A DNA stretch of 64,000 nucleotides from Gemmatimonadales bacterium. GTDB lineage: Bacteria > Gemmatimonadota > Gemmatimonadetes > Gemmatimonadales > GWC2-71-9. A program made the position numbers and the translations under genes. The notes below the pieces were generated by a model. That model had not been told where the DNA came from. It worked only from the letters and a program-made list of their open reading frames with translations, and did no database searches. Shown here one piece after another: positions 8,159 to 18,083 of the stretch. The first letter of the stretch is position 1, and every line of letters begins with the position of its first letter. The stretch spans positions 186,001 through 250,000 of the forward strand of contig JAHBVU010000002.1 in the NCBI GenBank assembly GCA_019637315.1. Reading direction: 5' to 3'.

Positions 8159-8781
8159 CGGCTGCCCAAACCCTCGCGTCCACGATCGACGCGCTGCGTG
8201 CCGAGTTCGGCTCGGCCATTCTGTACGATACCGTGAGCTGCGGTGATACCATCGTAGGCGTCGATGCGTCTCGATTGCACGCGGTGCTGGCCTGGCTCAA
8301 AGAGACGCCGGGGCAGGATTTCAACTATCTGACCGACATCACCGCGGTCGATTACCGCGATCCCGAGCATCCGCTCGAACTGGTGTATCAGCTCCGCTCG
8401 CTGGGTCGCAAGCTGGATCTCCGGGTCAAGGTTCCGCTCGACAAGGACGGCGCGCTGACGGTGCCGTCGGTCTGGGACCTCTGGAAGGGCTGCAACTGGC
8501 TCGAGCGCGAAGTGTACGACATGTTCGGCATCCGCTTCGAGGGTCATCCCGACCTTCGTCGGATCCTGATGTGGGATACCTACGCCGAGGGGCACCCGCT
8601 GCGCAAAGACTTTCCGCTCCGCGGGAACTTCACCAGGGCGGAGCAGACTCGGCAGGCGCTGGCGGCCAACCCGGAAGCGCACTATTCGCTGGAAGAACTT
8701 TCGATCGTCGACGCCTTCGACGAACTGCCGGATGATATGAAGCGCCGGCTCGCGGCCGGGAAGCGGGGGGAAGTCCGATGA
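8155..8781 (+). CDS. nuoC: NADH-quinone oxidoreductase subunit C
   Basis: Peripheral-arm structural subunit of complex I (30-kDa homologue), 208 residues. The family region is clear: [50 protein letters not shown] and [21 protein letters not shown]. It is separate from nuoD here, unlike the fused NuoCD of E. coli. It starts at ATG 8155 within the nuoB stop and ends inside the nuoD start. Confidence 0.95.
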   Translation: MTAAQTLASTIDALRAEFGSAILYDTVSCGDTIVGVDASRLHAVLAWLKETPGQDFNYLTDITAVDYRDPEHPLELVYQLRSLGRKLDLRVKVPLDKDGALTVPSVWDLWKGCNWLEREVYDMFGIRFEGHPDLRRILMWDTYAEGHPLRKDFPLRGNFTRAEQTRQALAANPEAHYSLEELSIVDAFDELPDDMKRRLAAGKRGEVR

Positions 8782-10064
8782 CGACGCGTACGCTCGAAGT
8801 CGCCCTTTCGACTCCCAGCATCGACCCGCAGGGCCGCCCGACCCAGCTGCCGCTCGGTGTCTCACGACAGCCTTCCGGCGATGACCTCGGCGCCGAGCAC
8901 ATGCTGGTCAACATCGGGCCGCAGCATCCGGCCACGCACGGCGTCTTGCGCCTGGTGCTCGAGCTCGACGGCGAAACGGTGATCCGGTGTATTCCGCATG
9001 TCGGCTATCTCCATTCCGGCTTCGAGAAGCTCGGTGAGTACCGCCATTACAACCAGATCATCCCACTGACCGATCGGACCGACTACTTGTCGCCGATGGC
9101 GAACAATGTCTGCCTCGCGCTGGCGGCCGAGAAACTGATGGGGATTCAGATCACGGAGCGGTGTCAGGTGCTCCGTGTGATCGCGTGCGAGATGAGCCGA
9201 ATCATCTCCCATATCGTCTGGCTGGGAACCACCGGCATCGACCTGGGCGCTTTCACGCCCTTCCTGTGGCTCTTCTACCAGCGCGAGCGGATTTACAACC
9301 TGCAGGAGGCCTGGACCGGTGCACGGCTGACGACCAGTCTGACCCGTGTCGGTGGCATGATGGCCGATGTGCCCGAGGGCTGGGAAGCCGGGCTCCGGCA
9401 GTTCTGCGACACCTTCCCGAAGACGCTCGACGAGGTCGATGCGGTGTTCAGCCGCAACTCGATCTGGTGCGGTCGGACCCAGGGCGTCGGCGTGATCGGG
9501 GCCGAAGAGGCGATCAACTACTCCCTCTCCGGCCCGATGCTCCGGGCCAGCGGCGTTGCGTACGATGTCCGCAAAGATCGCCCGTACCTCGGGTATGAGG
9601 ACTACGATTTCGACGTACCGGTCGGTGAGCACGGTGATATCTACGATCGGTACATGCTTCGGCTCGAAGAGATGTATCAGTCGACCCGGATTCTCTCGCA
9701 GGCGCTCGACAAGCTCGCTCGCCTCAAGGGGGCGCCCCTCAACGCGGAGGACCATCGGGTCATTCTGCCGCCCAAGTCGGCCGCCATGAGCGACATGGAA
9801 GCCATGATCCATCACTTCAAGCAGGTGATGGAAGGGGTTGCCGCGCCTCCGGGCGAGTGCTACATGGGCATCGAGAACCCGAAGGGCGAGCTGGGGTACT
9901 ACTTCGTCTCGGACGGAACCGCCAAGCCGGTGCGCTGGCGAATCCGGCCGCCGTCGTTCATCAACCTGGCCTGTCTGCCGCGGCTCTGCGAAGGGTCGCT
10001 CCTGGCGGACGTCATTGCCATCAACGCGAGTGTCGATATCGTGATGGGAGAGATCGACCGATGA
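8778..10064 (+). CDS. nuoD: NADH-quinone oxidoreductase subunit D
   Basis: The 49-kDa homologue, which forms the quinone pocket with NuoB. It has 428 residues. The conserved opening NIGPQHPATHGVLRLVLELDGE, HVGYLHSGFEKLGE, DRTDYLSPMANN and the C-terminal block PKGELGYYFVSDG followed by RIRPPSFINL are all present. It has an N-terminal extension of about 40 residues before the family core. It overlaps nuoC and nuoE by four bases each (ATGA). Confidence 0.96.
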   Translation: MTTRTLEVALSTPSIDPQGRPTQLPLGVSRQPSGDDLGAEHMLVNIGPQHPATHGVLRLVLELDGETVIRCIPHVGYLHSGFEKLGEYRHYNQIIPLTDRTDYLSPMANNVCLALAAEKLMGIQITERCQVLRVIACEMSRIISHIVWLGTTGIDLGAFTPFLWLFYQRERIYNLQEAWTGARLTTSLTRVGGMMADVPEGWEAGLRQFCDTFPKTLDEVDAVFSRNSIWCGRTQGVGVIGAEEAINYSLSGPMLRASGVAYDVRKDRPYLGYEDYDFDVPVGEHGDIYDRYMLRLEEMYQSTRILSQALDKLARLKGAPLNAEDHRVILPPKSAAMSDMEAMIHHFKQVMEGVAAPPGECYMGIENPKGELGYYFVSDGTAKPVRWRIRPPSFINLACLPRLCEGSLLADVIAINASVDIVMGEIDR

Positions 10065-10627
10065 GCGCTCCCGGTTCTCGGCCGGTGCTGCACCAGTTGG
10101 GTGGTGTGGCGTCGGGGCATGGACACGGACATGCTCATGCGGAGCAACCGTATGAGCCGGTTTTCGTTGGAGAGGCGCTGGCTGAACTCCAGGCCCTCTT
10201 CCCGAAGTATCCCACCAAGCGGGCTTGCCTGCTGCCGGCGCTCTGGATCGTGCAGGAGCGGCGAGGGTGGATTTCGCCGGACGCCATCGACGAGATTGGC
10301 GCCGTACTCGAGCTGTCGCCCGCGTACATTCGCGGTGTGGCGACCTTCTACACGATGTATCACCTGCATCCGGTCGGTCGACACTTCATCCAGGTCTGCG
10401 GTACCTCGCCGTGCCATCTCTGCGGGTCCGACCAGGTGCTCGAGGCCATCGTTCGCGAAACGGGCTGCGGTGAAGTCGGAGCGACCAGTCCCGACGGCCG
10501 CTTCACGGTCGTCGAGGTCGAATGCCTGGGCGCCTGCGGTTTTGCGACGCCGGTTCTGATCGACGACGACTTCCACGACAGCGTCACGCCGGAGCAGGTC
10601 CCCGGCCTGCTGGCGAGGTATTCCTAA
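10061..10627 (+). CDS. nuoE: NADH-quinone oxidoreductase subunit E
   Basis: The 24-kDa homologue with the N1a [2Fe-2S] cluster. Ligands follow the family spacing: C-x4-C in VCGTSPC and C-x3-C in ECLGACG. It has 188 residues. ATG 10061 lies in the nuoD stop; longer frames reach back into nuoD and are discarded. The N-terminus carries a His/Gly-rich run (SGHGHGHAHAE, about residues 18-28) that is not part of the fold. The stop shares one base with the nuoF start (TAATG). Confidence 0.95.
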   Translation: MSAPGSRPVLHQLGGVASGHGHGHAHAEQPYEPVFVGEALAELQALFPKYPTKRACLLPALWIVQERRGWISPDAIDEIGAVLELSPAYIRGVATFYTMYHLHPVGRHFIQVCGTSPCHLCGSDQVLEAIVRETGCGEVGATSPDGRFTVVEVECLGACGFATPVLIDDDFHDSVTPEQVPGLLARYS

Positions 10628-11934
10628 TGGGTTTTCCGCATCGTCCGCACCCCAAGGAAACGGTCGTGCTGTCCGAGTACTTCGGCGACGCCGAGGCACG
10701 GACCTACGACGGCTGGATCAAGCGGGGCGGTTATCAGGCGCTCAAGAAAGCGCTCGGCATGACGCCCGACGCGATCATCGAGGAGGTCAAAGCCTCGGGG
10801 CTGCGCGGTCGAGGCGGGGCCGGGTTTCCGACCGGACTCAAGTGGAGCTTCATGCCGAAGGGCGACGGCAAGCCCCACTACCTGGTGTGCAACGCCGACG
10901 AGTCCGAACCCGGCACCTTCAAAGACCGGGAGATCATGCGGTGGACTCCGCACCAGCTGATCGAAGGGTGCGCCATCGGGGCGTACGCGATTGGTGCGGA
11001 GCGCTGCTACATCTACATCCGGGGCGAGTTCACCGAGCCGTGGCACATCATGAGGGCCGCCGTTGCCGAAGCCTATGCGAAAGGCGCGCTCGGTGAAAAC
11101 GTCTTCGGCTCCGGTAAGCGGATCGACATCGTGCTGCATCGCGGAGCGGGCGCGTATATCTGCGGTGAAGAGACCGCGATGATGAACTCGATCGAGGGGC
11201 GACGCGGCAATCCGCGGATCAAGCCACCGTTTCCCGCCCAATCGGGCCTCTTCGGAATGCCGACGACGATCAATAACGTCGAGACCCTGACGGCGGTGAG
11301 CCATATTCTGAATCGCGGCGCTGCCTGGTACAAGGGGCTGTGCCTCAGCAATCCGAAGAGCACCGGCACCAAGCTGTTCTCGGTTTGCGGGCACGTCATG
11401 AAGCCTGGCAATTTCGAGATCACCATGGGCTTCCCGATGAAGGATCTGATTCACGATCTGGCCGGGGGCATGCGGCCGGGACGCCGGCTCAAGGCTGTCA
11501 TTCCCGGCGGTTCGTCGGTCCCGATCATGACGGCCACCGAAGCCGAAGCCGCCCTCTGCGATTATGAGGGAATCATCGAGCAGGGGTCGATGCTCGGTTC
11601 GGCCGGTTTCATCGTGATGGACGATTCGGCCGATCTCGTCTATGAGATCTACCGACTTGCCAAGTTCTATGCGCACGAGTCGTGTGCGCAGTGCACCCAG
11701 TGCCGTGAGGGCACGGCCTGGACGACCAAGATTCTGGAGCGAATCCTCAAGGGCGAGGGCAAACCAGCCGATCTCGACCTGCTGCTCGACCTGTCGGACC
11801 AGATGACGGGCAAGACGATCTGCGTGCTGAGCGACTCGTGCGCGGCGCCGATCGTCAGTGGCATCAAGAAGTTCCCTGAAGAATTTGAAGCGTACCTGAG
11901 TCGGGCCAAGGCGCCGGCCCTGGCGGGCGTATGA
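10627..11934 (+). CDS. nuoF: NADH-quinone oxidoreductase subunit F
   Basis: NADH-oxidising subunit with FMN and the N3 [4Fe-4S] cluster, 435 residues. Visible are the NADH/FMN loops GLRGRGGAGFPTGLKW and CNADESEPGTFKDRE, GAGAYICGEETAM, and the cluster motif ESCAQCTQCREGT with a later Cys in the LSDSCA region. ATG 10627 follows the nuoE stop with a one-base overlap, and the gene overlaps nuoG by four bases. Confidence 0.96.
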   Translation: MGFPHRPHPKETVVLSEYFGDAEARTYDGWIKRGGYQALKKALGMTPDAIIEEVKASGLRGRGGAGFPTGLKWSFMPKGDGKPHYLVCNADESEPGTFKDREIMRWTPHQLIEGCAIGAYAIGAERCYIYIRGEFTEPWHIMRAAVAEAYAKGALGENVFGSGKRIDIVLHRGAGAYICGEETAMMNSIEGRRGNPRIKPPFPAQSGLFGMPTTINNVETLTAVSHILNRGAAWYKGLCLSNPKSTGTKLFSVCGHVMKPGNFEITMGFPMKDLIHDLAGGMRPGRRLKAVIPGGSSVPIMTATEAEAALCDYEGIIEQGSMLGSAGFIVMDDSADLVYEIYRLAKFYAHESCAQCTQCREGTAWTTKILERILKGEGKPADLDLLLDLSDQMTGKTICVLSDSCAAPIVSGIKKFPEEFEAYLSRAKAPALAGV

Positions 11935-13496
11935 GCGAACTCGTCAACGTCACGATCGACGGTGTGTCGGTGTCCGTGCCGAAAGGCACCTCGATCATCG
12001 AAGCTGCCAAGCAGGCGGGCGTGCTGGTCCCGCACTACTGCTACCATCCGTCGCTGCCCTCGCCGGCGGTGTGCCGCATGTGCCTGGTCGAGGTCGAGAA
12101 GGCCCCCAAGCTGCTGCCGGCATGTGTTACCACGGTGGCCGACGGCAACGTAATTCACGTCAACAGCGCCGCGGCCAAAAAGGCGCGCGAGGCGGTGCTC
12201 GAGTTTCTGCTGATCAATCATCCGCTCGATTGCCCGATCTGCGATCAGGCCGGCGAATGCGAGCTCCAGAACTACGTCTTCCAGGAAGGACGGCCGGGTA
12301 CCCGCTACGCCGATTACGCCAAGCGGTTCAATCCGGTCGAGGATTTCGGCCCCGATGTGCTGTATGTGCCGAACCGCTGCATCCTCTGCACCCGTTGCGT
12401 CCGTTTCATGGAGAATGTCGCCGATGATCCGGTGCTCAACGTCTCGGAGCGGGGCGATCGCGCCTTCATCGGGATCGACCCCGACCATGTCTTGAGTCAT
12501 CCCTGGTCGGGTAACGTGGTCGACCTCTGTCCGGTCGGCTCGCTGATTTCGAAGGACTTCCTGCACAAAGCCCGGGCCTGGGATCTCGACAAGACGGCGA
12601 GCATTTGCCCGGGGTGTACTCAGGGTTGCAACATCATGGTCGACACCCGGGACGAAGTGGTGGTGCGCTTGCGGCCACGGCCCAACCTCGAGGTCAATCG
12701 CCATTTCATGTGCGATACGGGACGCCTCGACTACCGCTGGATGAACCGCGGCGATCGGATCGAGGTTCCCTTGGTGCGCGACGGGGCCCGGTTGGCCCCA
12801 ATCGATTGGGACGGGGCGATCGCGCGGCTGGCCGGGCTGGTTCGGGATGCCAAATCGATTACCGTGCTCGCGTCGGGACGGGCCTCCACCGAGGCGCTCG
12901 GCACCGTGGCGCGGCTGGTCCGCCGGGCCGATGTGACGGCAGTGGTCAAAGTGCCGACGGGCCCGGAAGCGCCGCTCGCCGGCGTGCCCGACCTGTCGCT
13001 CCGCGCCGAACGGGTTCCCAATCTCAACGGCGCCCAGTTGCTGGGGTACACGACAGCGTGGGCCGCCGGAGTGGCATCTGCGCAGCGAGCCGATCTGGTG
13101 CTCGTGCTCGATGCGGAACTCGATGAGCAGGAACTGGCCGTCGTGGCCGGTGCTCGGGCCGTCGTGCTGATCGGCACGGTCGACGACGACCGTCTCGAGC
13201 GGGCCAGTCTCGTCTTGCCGACGACCACCATGGTTGAAGAGAACGGCACTTACGTCAATCGGGATCAGCGGGTGCAGCGGTATTTCCAGGCCAAGGGTGC
13301 TCCGGGCATGGCGCGGCCGACCTGGTGGATCGGCGCGAGCGCCGCGGCCGAGCTGGACGGCGGTTCGCTGCCCGCCACGGCCGCCGATGCCTTTGCCGAG
13401 CTGACGCAGGCCGTGACTACCTTCGATGACCTCACCTATCAGGATCTCGGCTTTGTCGGCCGAGTCGTCGGCCGGACGGCGGAGGCTGCACGATGA
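11931..13496 (+). CDS. nuoG: NADH-quinone oxidoreductase subunit G (short form)
   Basis: Large Fe-S subunit of the peripheral arm. The N-terminal third holds the [2Fe-2S] ligands (CYHPSLPSPAVCRMC and PACVT), then CPICDQAGECELQ, CILCTRCVRF and VVDLCPVGSL for the [4Fe-4S] clusters. A further C-x2-C-x3-C-x27-C set beginning CPGCTQGC matches the N7 cluster found in some bacteria. The molybdopterin-oxidoreductase-like part behind it is short: the protein has 521 residues, against roughly 700-900 for many NuoG. The reading frame is intact to nuoH, so this is a natural short form rather than a frameshift. Confidence 0.93.
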   Translation: MSELVNVTIDGVSVSVPKGTSIIEAAKQAGVLVPHYCYHPSLPSPAVCRMCLVEVEKAPKLLPACVTTVADGNVIHVNSAAAKKAREAVLEFLLINHPLDCPICDQAGECELQNYVFQEGRPGTRYADYAKRFNPVEDFGPDVLYVPNRCILCTRCVRFMENVADDPVLNVSERGDRAFIGIDPDHVLSHPWSGNVVDLCPVGSLISKDFLHKARAWDLDKTASICPGCTQGCNIMVDTRDEVVVRLRPRPNLEVNRHFMCDTGRLDYRWMNRGDRIEVPLVRDGARLAPIDWDGAIARLAGLVRDAKSITVLASGRASTEALGTVARLVRRADVTAVVKVPTGPEAPLAGVPDLSLRAERVPNLNGAQLLGYTTAWAAGVASAQRADLVLVLDAELDEQELAVVAGARAVVLIGTVDDDRLERASLVLPTTTMVEENGTYVNRDQRVQRYFQAKGAPGMARPTWWIGASAAAELDGGSLPATAADAFAELTQAVTTFDDLTYQDLGFVGRVVGRTAEAAR

Positions 13497-14719
13497 TGCC
13501 CGAAACCAAGGGGCTGCTGATCCTGTCGTCCCTCAAGATGCTCGTGGTCTTCACGGTCACAATGGTCGGCGTGGCGATGATGACCTGGATGGAGCGCAAG
13601 GTCTGCTCGTGGATGCAGAATCGGCGCGGGCCCAACCGGGTCGGCTGGGCCGGTTTGCTGCAGCCTGCGGCCGATGGCCTGAAAAACATCGTCAAGGAAG
13701 AGACCTATCCGGAGGAGGCCAATCGCTTTCTCTTTATCCTCGCGCCGGCCATGGCCTTCATTCCCGCGCTGCTGCTCGGGTCGGTCATTCCGTGGGGTGC
13801 GCCGATTCAGGTCGACTTCGATTGGCAGCTCCCGTTGATCGGTGCTGTTTCGTACCACGGCTTGATGCCGCTGTCGGTGATCGATCTCCCGATCGGCTTC
13901 CTGTTCGTCTTTGCGATCGGGTCGCTGGGTGTCTACGGCATCGTGTTGGCGGGGTGGGCATCGAACAGCAAGTACAGCATGCTGGGCGGCCTCCGGGCCA
14001 CGGCCCAAATGATTTCCTACGAGGTGGCACTCGGGTTGAGCCTGGTGCCGGTGCTGCTCGTGGCCGGCAACCCGACCTTCTCCCAGGTCATCAGTTCCCA
14101 GCAGTCCGGGCCGTTTTCCTGGTTTGCGCTCCAGCTCACCGTCGCCTTCTTCGTCTTCATGGTCGCGGCGTTTGCCGAGACGAACCGGCTGCCGTTCGAC
14201 ATGCCCGAAGCGGAGTCCGAGCTGATTGCCGGGTATCACACCGAGTATTCTGCGATGAAGTTCTCGATGTTCTTCATCGCCGAGTATGCCAACATCCTGA
14301 CGATGTCGGCGATGATGGCAACGCTGTTCTTCGGCGGCTGGGATATCCCGTTTACAAGCTGGGATCAGGGCGGATCGGTGGCCGCAACGGTGGCGACGGC
14401 CGCAATGATGTTCCTCAAGACGACCTTCTTTGTGTTCTTCTTCATGTGGATCCGGTGGACGCTGCCGCGATTCCGCTATGATCAGCTGATGTCGCTCGGC
14501 TGGAAGTTCATGATCCCGCTCGCGCTGGTATACATCATTGCCGTCGCTTTGCTGATCTGGGGCGTCGAAAGTGTGGCCGGGATTACCAGCCCGCTGGTCA
14601 AGTCGCTCGTCTTCCTGGGTGTCAACGTGGTCGCGTGTTACGTGATCTTCTTCATTCTCGACCGTGGTACGCTGGTGTCGGGATCGTTCCGCCGTTCCAT
14701 CGGCACGGCGAGGGGCTGA
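13493..14719 (+). CDS. nuoH: NADH-quinone oxidoreductase subunit H
   Basis: Membrane subunit at the junction with the peripheral arm; it forms part of the quinone channel. It has 408 residues and about eight or nine helices. Family motifs include MERKVCSWMQNRRGPNRVG, LADGLKN-like QPAADGLKNIVKEE, and AFAETNRLPFDMPEAESELIAGYHTEY, the acidic quinone-site loop. It starts at ATG 13493 in the nuoG stop. A long antisense frame across it is a codon-bias shadow. Confidence 0.96.
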   Translation: MMPETKGLLILSSLKMLVVFTVTMVGVAMMTWMERKVCSWMQNRRGPNRVGWAGLLQPAADGLKNIVKEETYPEEANRFLFILAPAMAFIPALLLGSVIPWGAPIQVDFDWQLPLIGAVSYHGLMPLSVIDLPIGFLFVFAIGSLGVYGIVLAGWASNSKYSMLGGLRATAQMISYEVALGLSLVPVLLVAGNPTFSQVISSQQSGPFSWFALQLTVAFFVFMVAAFAETNRLPFDMPEAESELIAGYHTEYSAMKFSMFFIAEYANILTMSAMMATLFFGGWDIPFTSWDQGGSVAATVATAAMMFLKTTFFVFFFMWIRWTLPRFRYDQLMSLGWKFMIPLALVYIIAVALLIWGVESVAGITSPLVKSLVFLGVNVVACYVIFFILDRGTLVSGSFRRSIGTARG

Positions 14720-14723
14720 GCAT

Positions 14724-15242
14724 ATGGCGATTGGCGTCAAGGTCATGAAGCGCCCGGAGCGTGAGACGAGCTACGTCCGCGCGACGCTCAAGGGGCTGGC
14801 ATTGACCTTCAAGAGCATGTTCCGCACGAAAGTCACCATGCAGTACCCGGAAGAGCGGAGTACGGCAGATGAGCGCGGCAGCTACACGCTCTCTCCGCGG
14901 TGGCGGGGTACGCACCGGATGCTGGCGGACGAGCAAGGGCGGTCCAAATGCGTGGCTTGCGGCCTCTGTCCGCAGATCTGCCCGGCCAACTGCATCAAGC
15001 TGGTGCCCGGCGAGGACGAAGAGGGCAACCGCTACCCGCTGATCTACGAGATCGACGAGTTCCGCTGCGTTTTCTGCGGCTACTGCCAGGAAGTCTGTCC
15101 CGAAGAGGCGATTCACGTCGGGGTTCATTACGAGAATGCCGAGTACAGCCGGGACCGGTTCGTCTATGATCTCGAGCGGCTGACATCGCAGACGCATCCG
15201 GTGTCGTCGCTTTGGGATCCCGCTGATCCGCGGGGGCAGTAA
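14724..15242 (+). CDS. nuoI: NADH-quinone oxidoreductase subunit I
   Basis: TYKY homologue with two [4Fe-4S] clusters (N6a, N6b), seen as CVACGLCPQICP and CVFCGYCQEVCP. It has 172 residues. ATG 14724 was chosen: it lies 4 bases after the nuoH stop with an AGGGG site upstream, and family similarity starts here. Its stop overlaps the nuoJ start by one base. Confidence 0.96.
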   Translation: MAIGVKVMKRPERETSYVRATLKGLALTFKSMFRTKVTMQYPEERSTADERGSYTLSPRWRGTHRMLADEQGRSKCVACGLCPQICPANCIKLVPGEDEEGNRYPLIYEIDEFRCVFCGYCQEVCPEEAIHVGVHYENAEYSRDRFVYDLERLTSQTHPVSSLWDPADPRGQ

Positions 15243-15802
15243 TGGTCCAATTCGTCTTCTACACGCTGGCCGTTCTCGCCGTCTCCTCGGCGCTCCTGTG
15301 TATTACCAGGAAGAGTCCGGTGCCGGCGGCGCTATGGCTCGTCTCCACGATGTTTGCGCTGGCCGGGATCTACGTCCTGCTCAACGCGCAGTTCATCGCG
15401 GCAATGCAAGTCCTGGTGTATGCCGGCGCCATCATGGTGCTCTTTCTGTTCGTGATCATGCTGCTCAACCTCGGGCGTGGCGAGGAGTCGGATCTCAAGA
15501 AGGGGCCGATCGTCGGCGTGGCCGCGCTGCTCGGGGTTGTGTTGATTGCTGCGCTCGTTGCGGTGCGGGGCACCTCCGCTGCCAGCCTCGCTGCCGCTCT
15601 CGGCACCGTTCCCGGCGCGTCAGGGCCGGCCGCCGCACTGCCGGGCGCGGCTGAGGTCCATGCGGTTGAGTCGTTCACCAATGCGGTTGCGGCGGTGGCT
15701 TCGCCGATGTTCCGAACCTATCTCGTGCCGTTCGAGCTCACGTCCGTGCTGTTGCTGGCCGCGGCGGTGGGAGCGGTCGTGCTCGCGAAACGGAAGCTCT
15801 GA
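15242..15802 (+). CDS. nuoJ: NADH-quinone oxidoreductase subunit J
   Basis: Antiporter-module membrane subunit ND6, 186 residues and five predicted helices. The conserved segment [42 protein letters not shown] spans about residues 29-71 and includes the pi-bulge helix of ND6. A hydrophilic Ala/Gly-rich insert separates helices 4 and 5. Overlaps of one base join it to nuoI and nuoK. Confidence 0.94.
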   Translation: MVQFVFYTLAVLAVSSALLCITRKSPVPAALWLVSTMFALAGIYVLLNAQFIAAMQVLVYAGAIMVLFLFVIMLLNLGRGEESDLKKGPIVGVAALLGVVLIAALVAVRGTSAASLAAALGTVPGASGPAAALPGAAEVHAVESFTNAVAAVASPMFRTYLVPFELTSVLLLAAAVGAVVLAKRKL

Positions 15803-16098
15803 TGCTCCTGGAACACTCACTCATCCTCTCGGCGATCCTCTTCACGATTGGTGTCGTGGGAGTCATGATCCGCCGCAATGCGATCGTGCTGTTCATGTGC
15901 GTCGAGCTGATGCTCAACGCGGTGAATCTCTCGTTTGTGGCGCTGTCGAACGCGCACGGCTTTACCGGTCAGGTCATGGTCTTCTTCGTCATGACGGTCG
16001 CGGCTGCCGAGGCGGCTGTTGGACTGGCCATTATTCTCGCGATCTTCCGGCATACCCGGTCGGTTGACCTCAAGACCATGAACCTGCTGCAAGGCTGA
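15802..16098 (+). CDS. nuoK: NADH-quinone oxidoreductase subunit K
   Basis: ND4L homologue: 98 residues, three helices. The membrane glutamates needed for proton transfer in the family are visible in [11 protein letters not shown] and [10 protein letters not shown]. The start ATG 15802 and the stop overlap the neighbours by one base each. Confidence 0.96.
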   Translation: MLLEHSLILSAILFTIGVVGVMIRRNAIVLFMCVELMLNAVNLSFVALSNAHGFTGQVMVFFVMTVAAAEAAVGLAIILAIFRHTRSVDLKTMNLLQG

Positions 16099-18074
16099 TG
16101 AATCCCTCCTGGATTTGGCTGACCATCGCGCTTCCGTTCGCCGGGTTCCTGGTGAATGGCACGCTCGCCCTGGTCAAGCCTGACGCGAAGCGGCTGGTCA
16201 CGCTCGTCGGCCCCGGTGTGCTGCTGGCGGCGTTTGCCGTCGCGGCATCAGTGTTCGTCGGCTACGCCGGACAGCCGGCTCAAGGCCCGGTGATCGTGAC
16301 GCTGTGGACCTGGATCGCAACCGGCGCCCTCGATCTTGGCCTCTCTCTGCAGGTCGACCAGCTCTCACTCGTGATGCTGCTGGTCATCACGGGCGTCGGC
16401 AGTCTGATCCACATCTTCAGCGTCGGCTACATGTCGTCGGATCCCGGGTACGCCAAGTTCTTCGCGTACCTCAATCTGTTCGTCGTGTTCATGCTGGTGC
16501 TGGTGCTGGGGTCGAGTCTGCCGGTGCTGTTTATCGGCTGGGAGGGCGTCGGCCTCTGTTCCTACCTGCTGATCGGCTTCTGGTACCAGGACAAGGCCAA
16601 CGCAGACGCGGGCAAGAAGGCGTTCATCGTCAACCGGATTGGCGACCTGGGCGTTCTGATTGCGATGTTCCTGATTTTCTGGTCGCTGGGTACCCTGGAG
16701 TTCCGCGAAATCGCCGAGCGGGCGCCGGGTGGCCTGCTGGTCGGCGGCGGCGTGGTCACTGCGATTACGCTCTTTCTGTTCCTGGGCTGCACCGGCAAGT
16801 CGGCGCAGATTCCGCTCTTTACCTGGCTGCCGGACGCCATGGCGGGTCCGACCCCGGTCTCCGCGCTGATCCATGCGGCCACGATGGTCACGGCCGGTGT
16901 GTACCTGATTGCCCGGACCAGTGTTCTGTTCGCGATGGCTCCGTTGTCGAGCACCGTGGTGGCTGGTGTCGGTGCGCTGACCGCCCTCTTTGCGGCGTCG
17001 ATTGCGTTGCGGCAGTACGACATCAAGAAAGTCCTGGCCTATTCGACGGTCTCCCAGCTGGGCTACATGTTCATGGGAGTCGGGTCGGCCGCGTATACGG
17101 CCGGCGTGTTCCATCTGGTGACCCACGCATTCTTCAAGGCGCTTCTCTTCCTCGGATCGGGCAGCGTGATCTACGCCATGCACCATGCGTATCATGCGAC
17201 CCACAGTCACGATGATGCGCAGGACATGCGGAACATGGGCGGTCTCAAGAAGTACATGCCGGCCACCTTCATCCTGATGCTGCTGGCAACGCTGGCGATT
17301 GCCGGCGTTCCGCCCTTCTCAGGCTTCTTCTCCAAGGACGAGATCCTCGCGACTGCCTTCGGTCGCGCGGCCGAGAATCCGATCTACTATGTGTTCTGGG
17401 CCATGGGTGCGCTGGCGGCACTGCTCACAGCGTTCTACATGATGCGGCTTGTCGCGATGACGTTCCTGGGCGACAACCGCACTGGCGCGAAGGAGCGTGA
17501 GCATCTGCACGAGGCGCCGGGGGTCATGACCGGTCCCCTGGTCGTGCTGGCGATCCTGGCGGTCATCGGCGGTGTGCTCAACCTGCCGGCCTTCTGGCCG
17601 ACGGGTCCGCACCACGTGCTCGAGAGCTGGCTCGAGCCGGTCCTGGCGCCCGCCACCGTGTTCATGCAGGCGCAGCATCCGCATGGCGCGGTCGAGTACA
17701 TCCTGATCGGTTTGGCCATCGTGATCGCGGCGGCCGGACTCTACGCGGGCTATCGGACGACGCTTGCGAAGCCGATTCCGGTGGCGAAAGAGGCCCCGGA
17801 AGAAGTCGGCTTTGCCAAGGTCCTCTTCAACAAGTATTACGTCGACGAGATCTACCAGGCGCTCATCGTTCGGCCTCTCGTGGGCGGCTCACGGTATCTG
17901 CTCTGGAAGTTCTTCGATCAGGGCGTCATCGACGGCCTGGGTGTCAATGGTTCCGGCGGGTTGGCCCGCGGGATCGGCTGGCTGGGCAGTCGGCTGCAGA
18001 CCGGCCAGCTCGGCTTCTACGTCCTTGTATTTGTGGTCGGCGCCGTCTGGCTCCTCCACGCCGTGAACCGGTAA
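16098..18074 (+). CDS. nuoL: NADH-quinone oxidoreductase subunit L
   Basis: Distal proton-pumping antiporter subunit (ND5), 658 residues. The conserved middle is present: WEGVGLCSYLLIGFWY, KAFIVNRIGDLG, TGKSAQIPLFTWLPDAM, PTPVSALIHAATMVTAGVYL and KKVLAYSTVSQLGYM. The C-terminal part (about 520-658) carries the long lateral helix and last transmembrane helix. ATG 16098 shares a base with the nuoK stop. Confidence 0.96.
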   Translation: MNPSWIWLTIALPFAGFLVNGTLALVKPDAKRLVTLVGPGVLLAAFAVAASVFVGYAGQPAQGPVIVTLWTWIATGALDLGLSLQVDQLSLVMLLVITGVGSLIHIFSVGYMSSDPGYAKFFAYLNLFVVFMLVLVLGSSLPVLFIGWEGVGLCSYLLIGFWYQDKANADAGKKAFIVNRIGDLGVLIAMFLIFWSLGTLEFREIAERAPGGLLVGGGVVTAITLFLFLGCTGKSAQIPLFTWLPDAMAGPTPVSALIHAATMVTAGVYLIARTSVLFAMAPLSSTVVAGVGALTALFAASIALRQYDIKKVLAYSTVSQLGYMFMGVGSAAYTAGVFHLVTHAFFKALLFLGSGSVIYAMHHAYHATHSHDDAQDMRNMGGLKKYMPATFILMLLATLAIAGVPPFSGFFSKDEILATAFGRAAENPIYYVFWAMGALAALLTAFYMMRLVAMTFLGDNRTGAKEREHLHEAPGVMTGPLVVLAILAVIGGVLNLPAFWPTGPHHVLESWLEPVLAPATVFMQAQHPHGAVEYILIGLAIVIAAAGLYAGYRTTLAKPIPVAKEAPEEVGFAKVLFNKYYVDEIYQALIVRPLVGGSRYLLWKFFDQGVIDGLGVNGSGGLARGIGWLGSRLQTGQLGFYVLVFVVGAVWLLHAVNR

Positions 18075-18083
18075 GGCCGCGCC

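Noticed and set aside
13439-14746. Long minus-strand frame (435 codons) across nuoH
   Set aside because: It is the antisense shadow of nuoH. The composition is Arg/His/Asp-rich without any motif, and nuoH is unmistakable on the plus strand.
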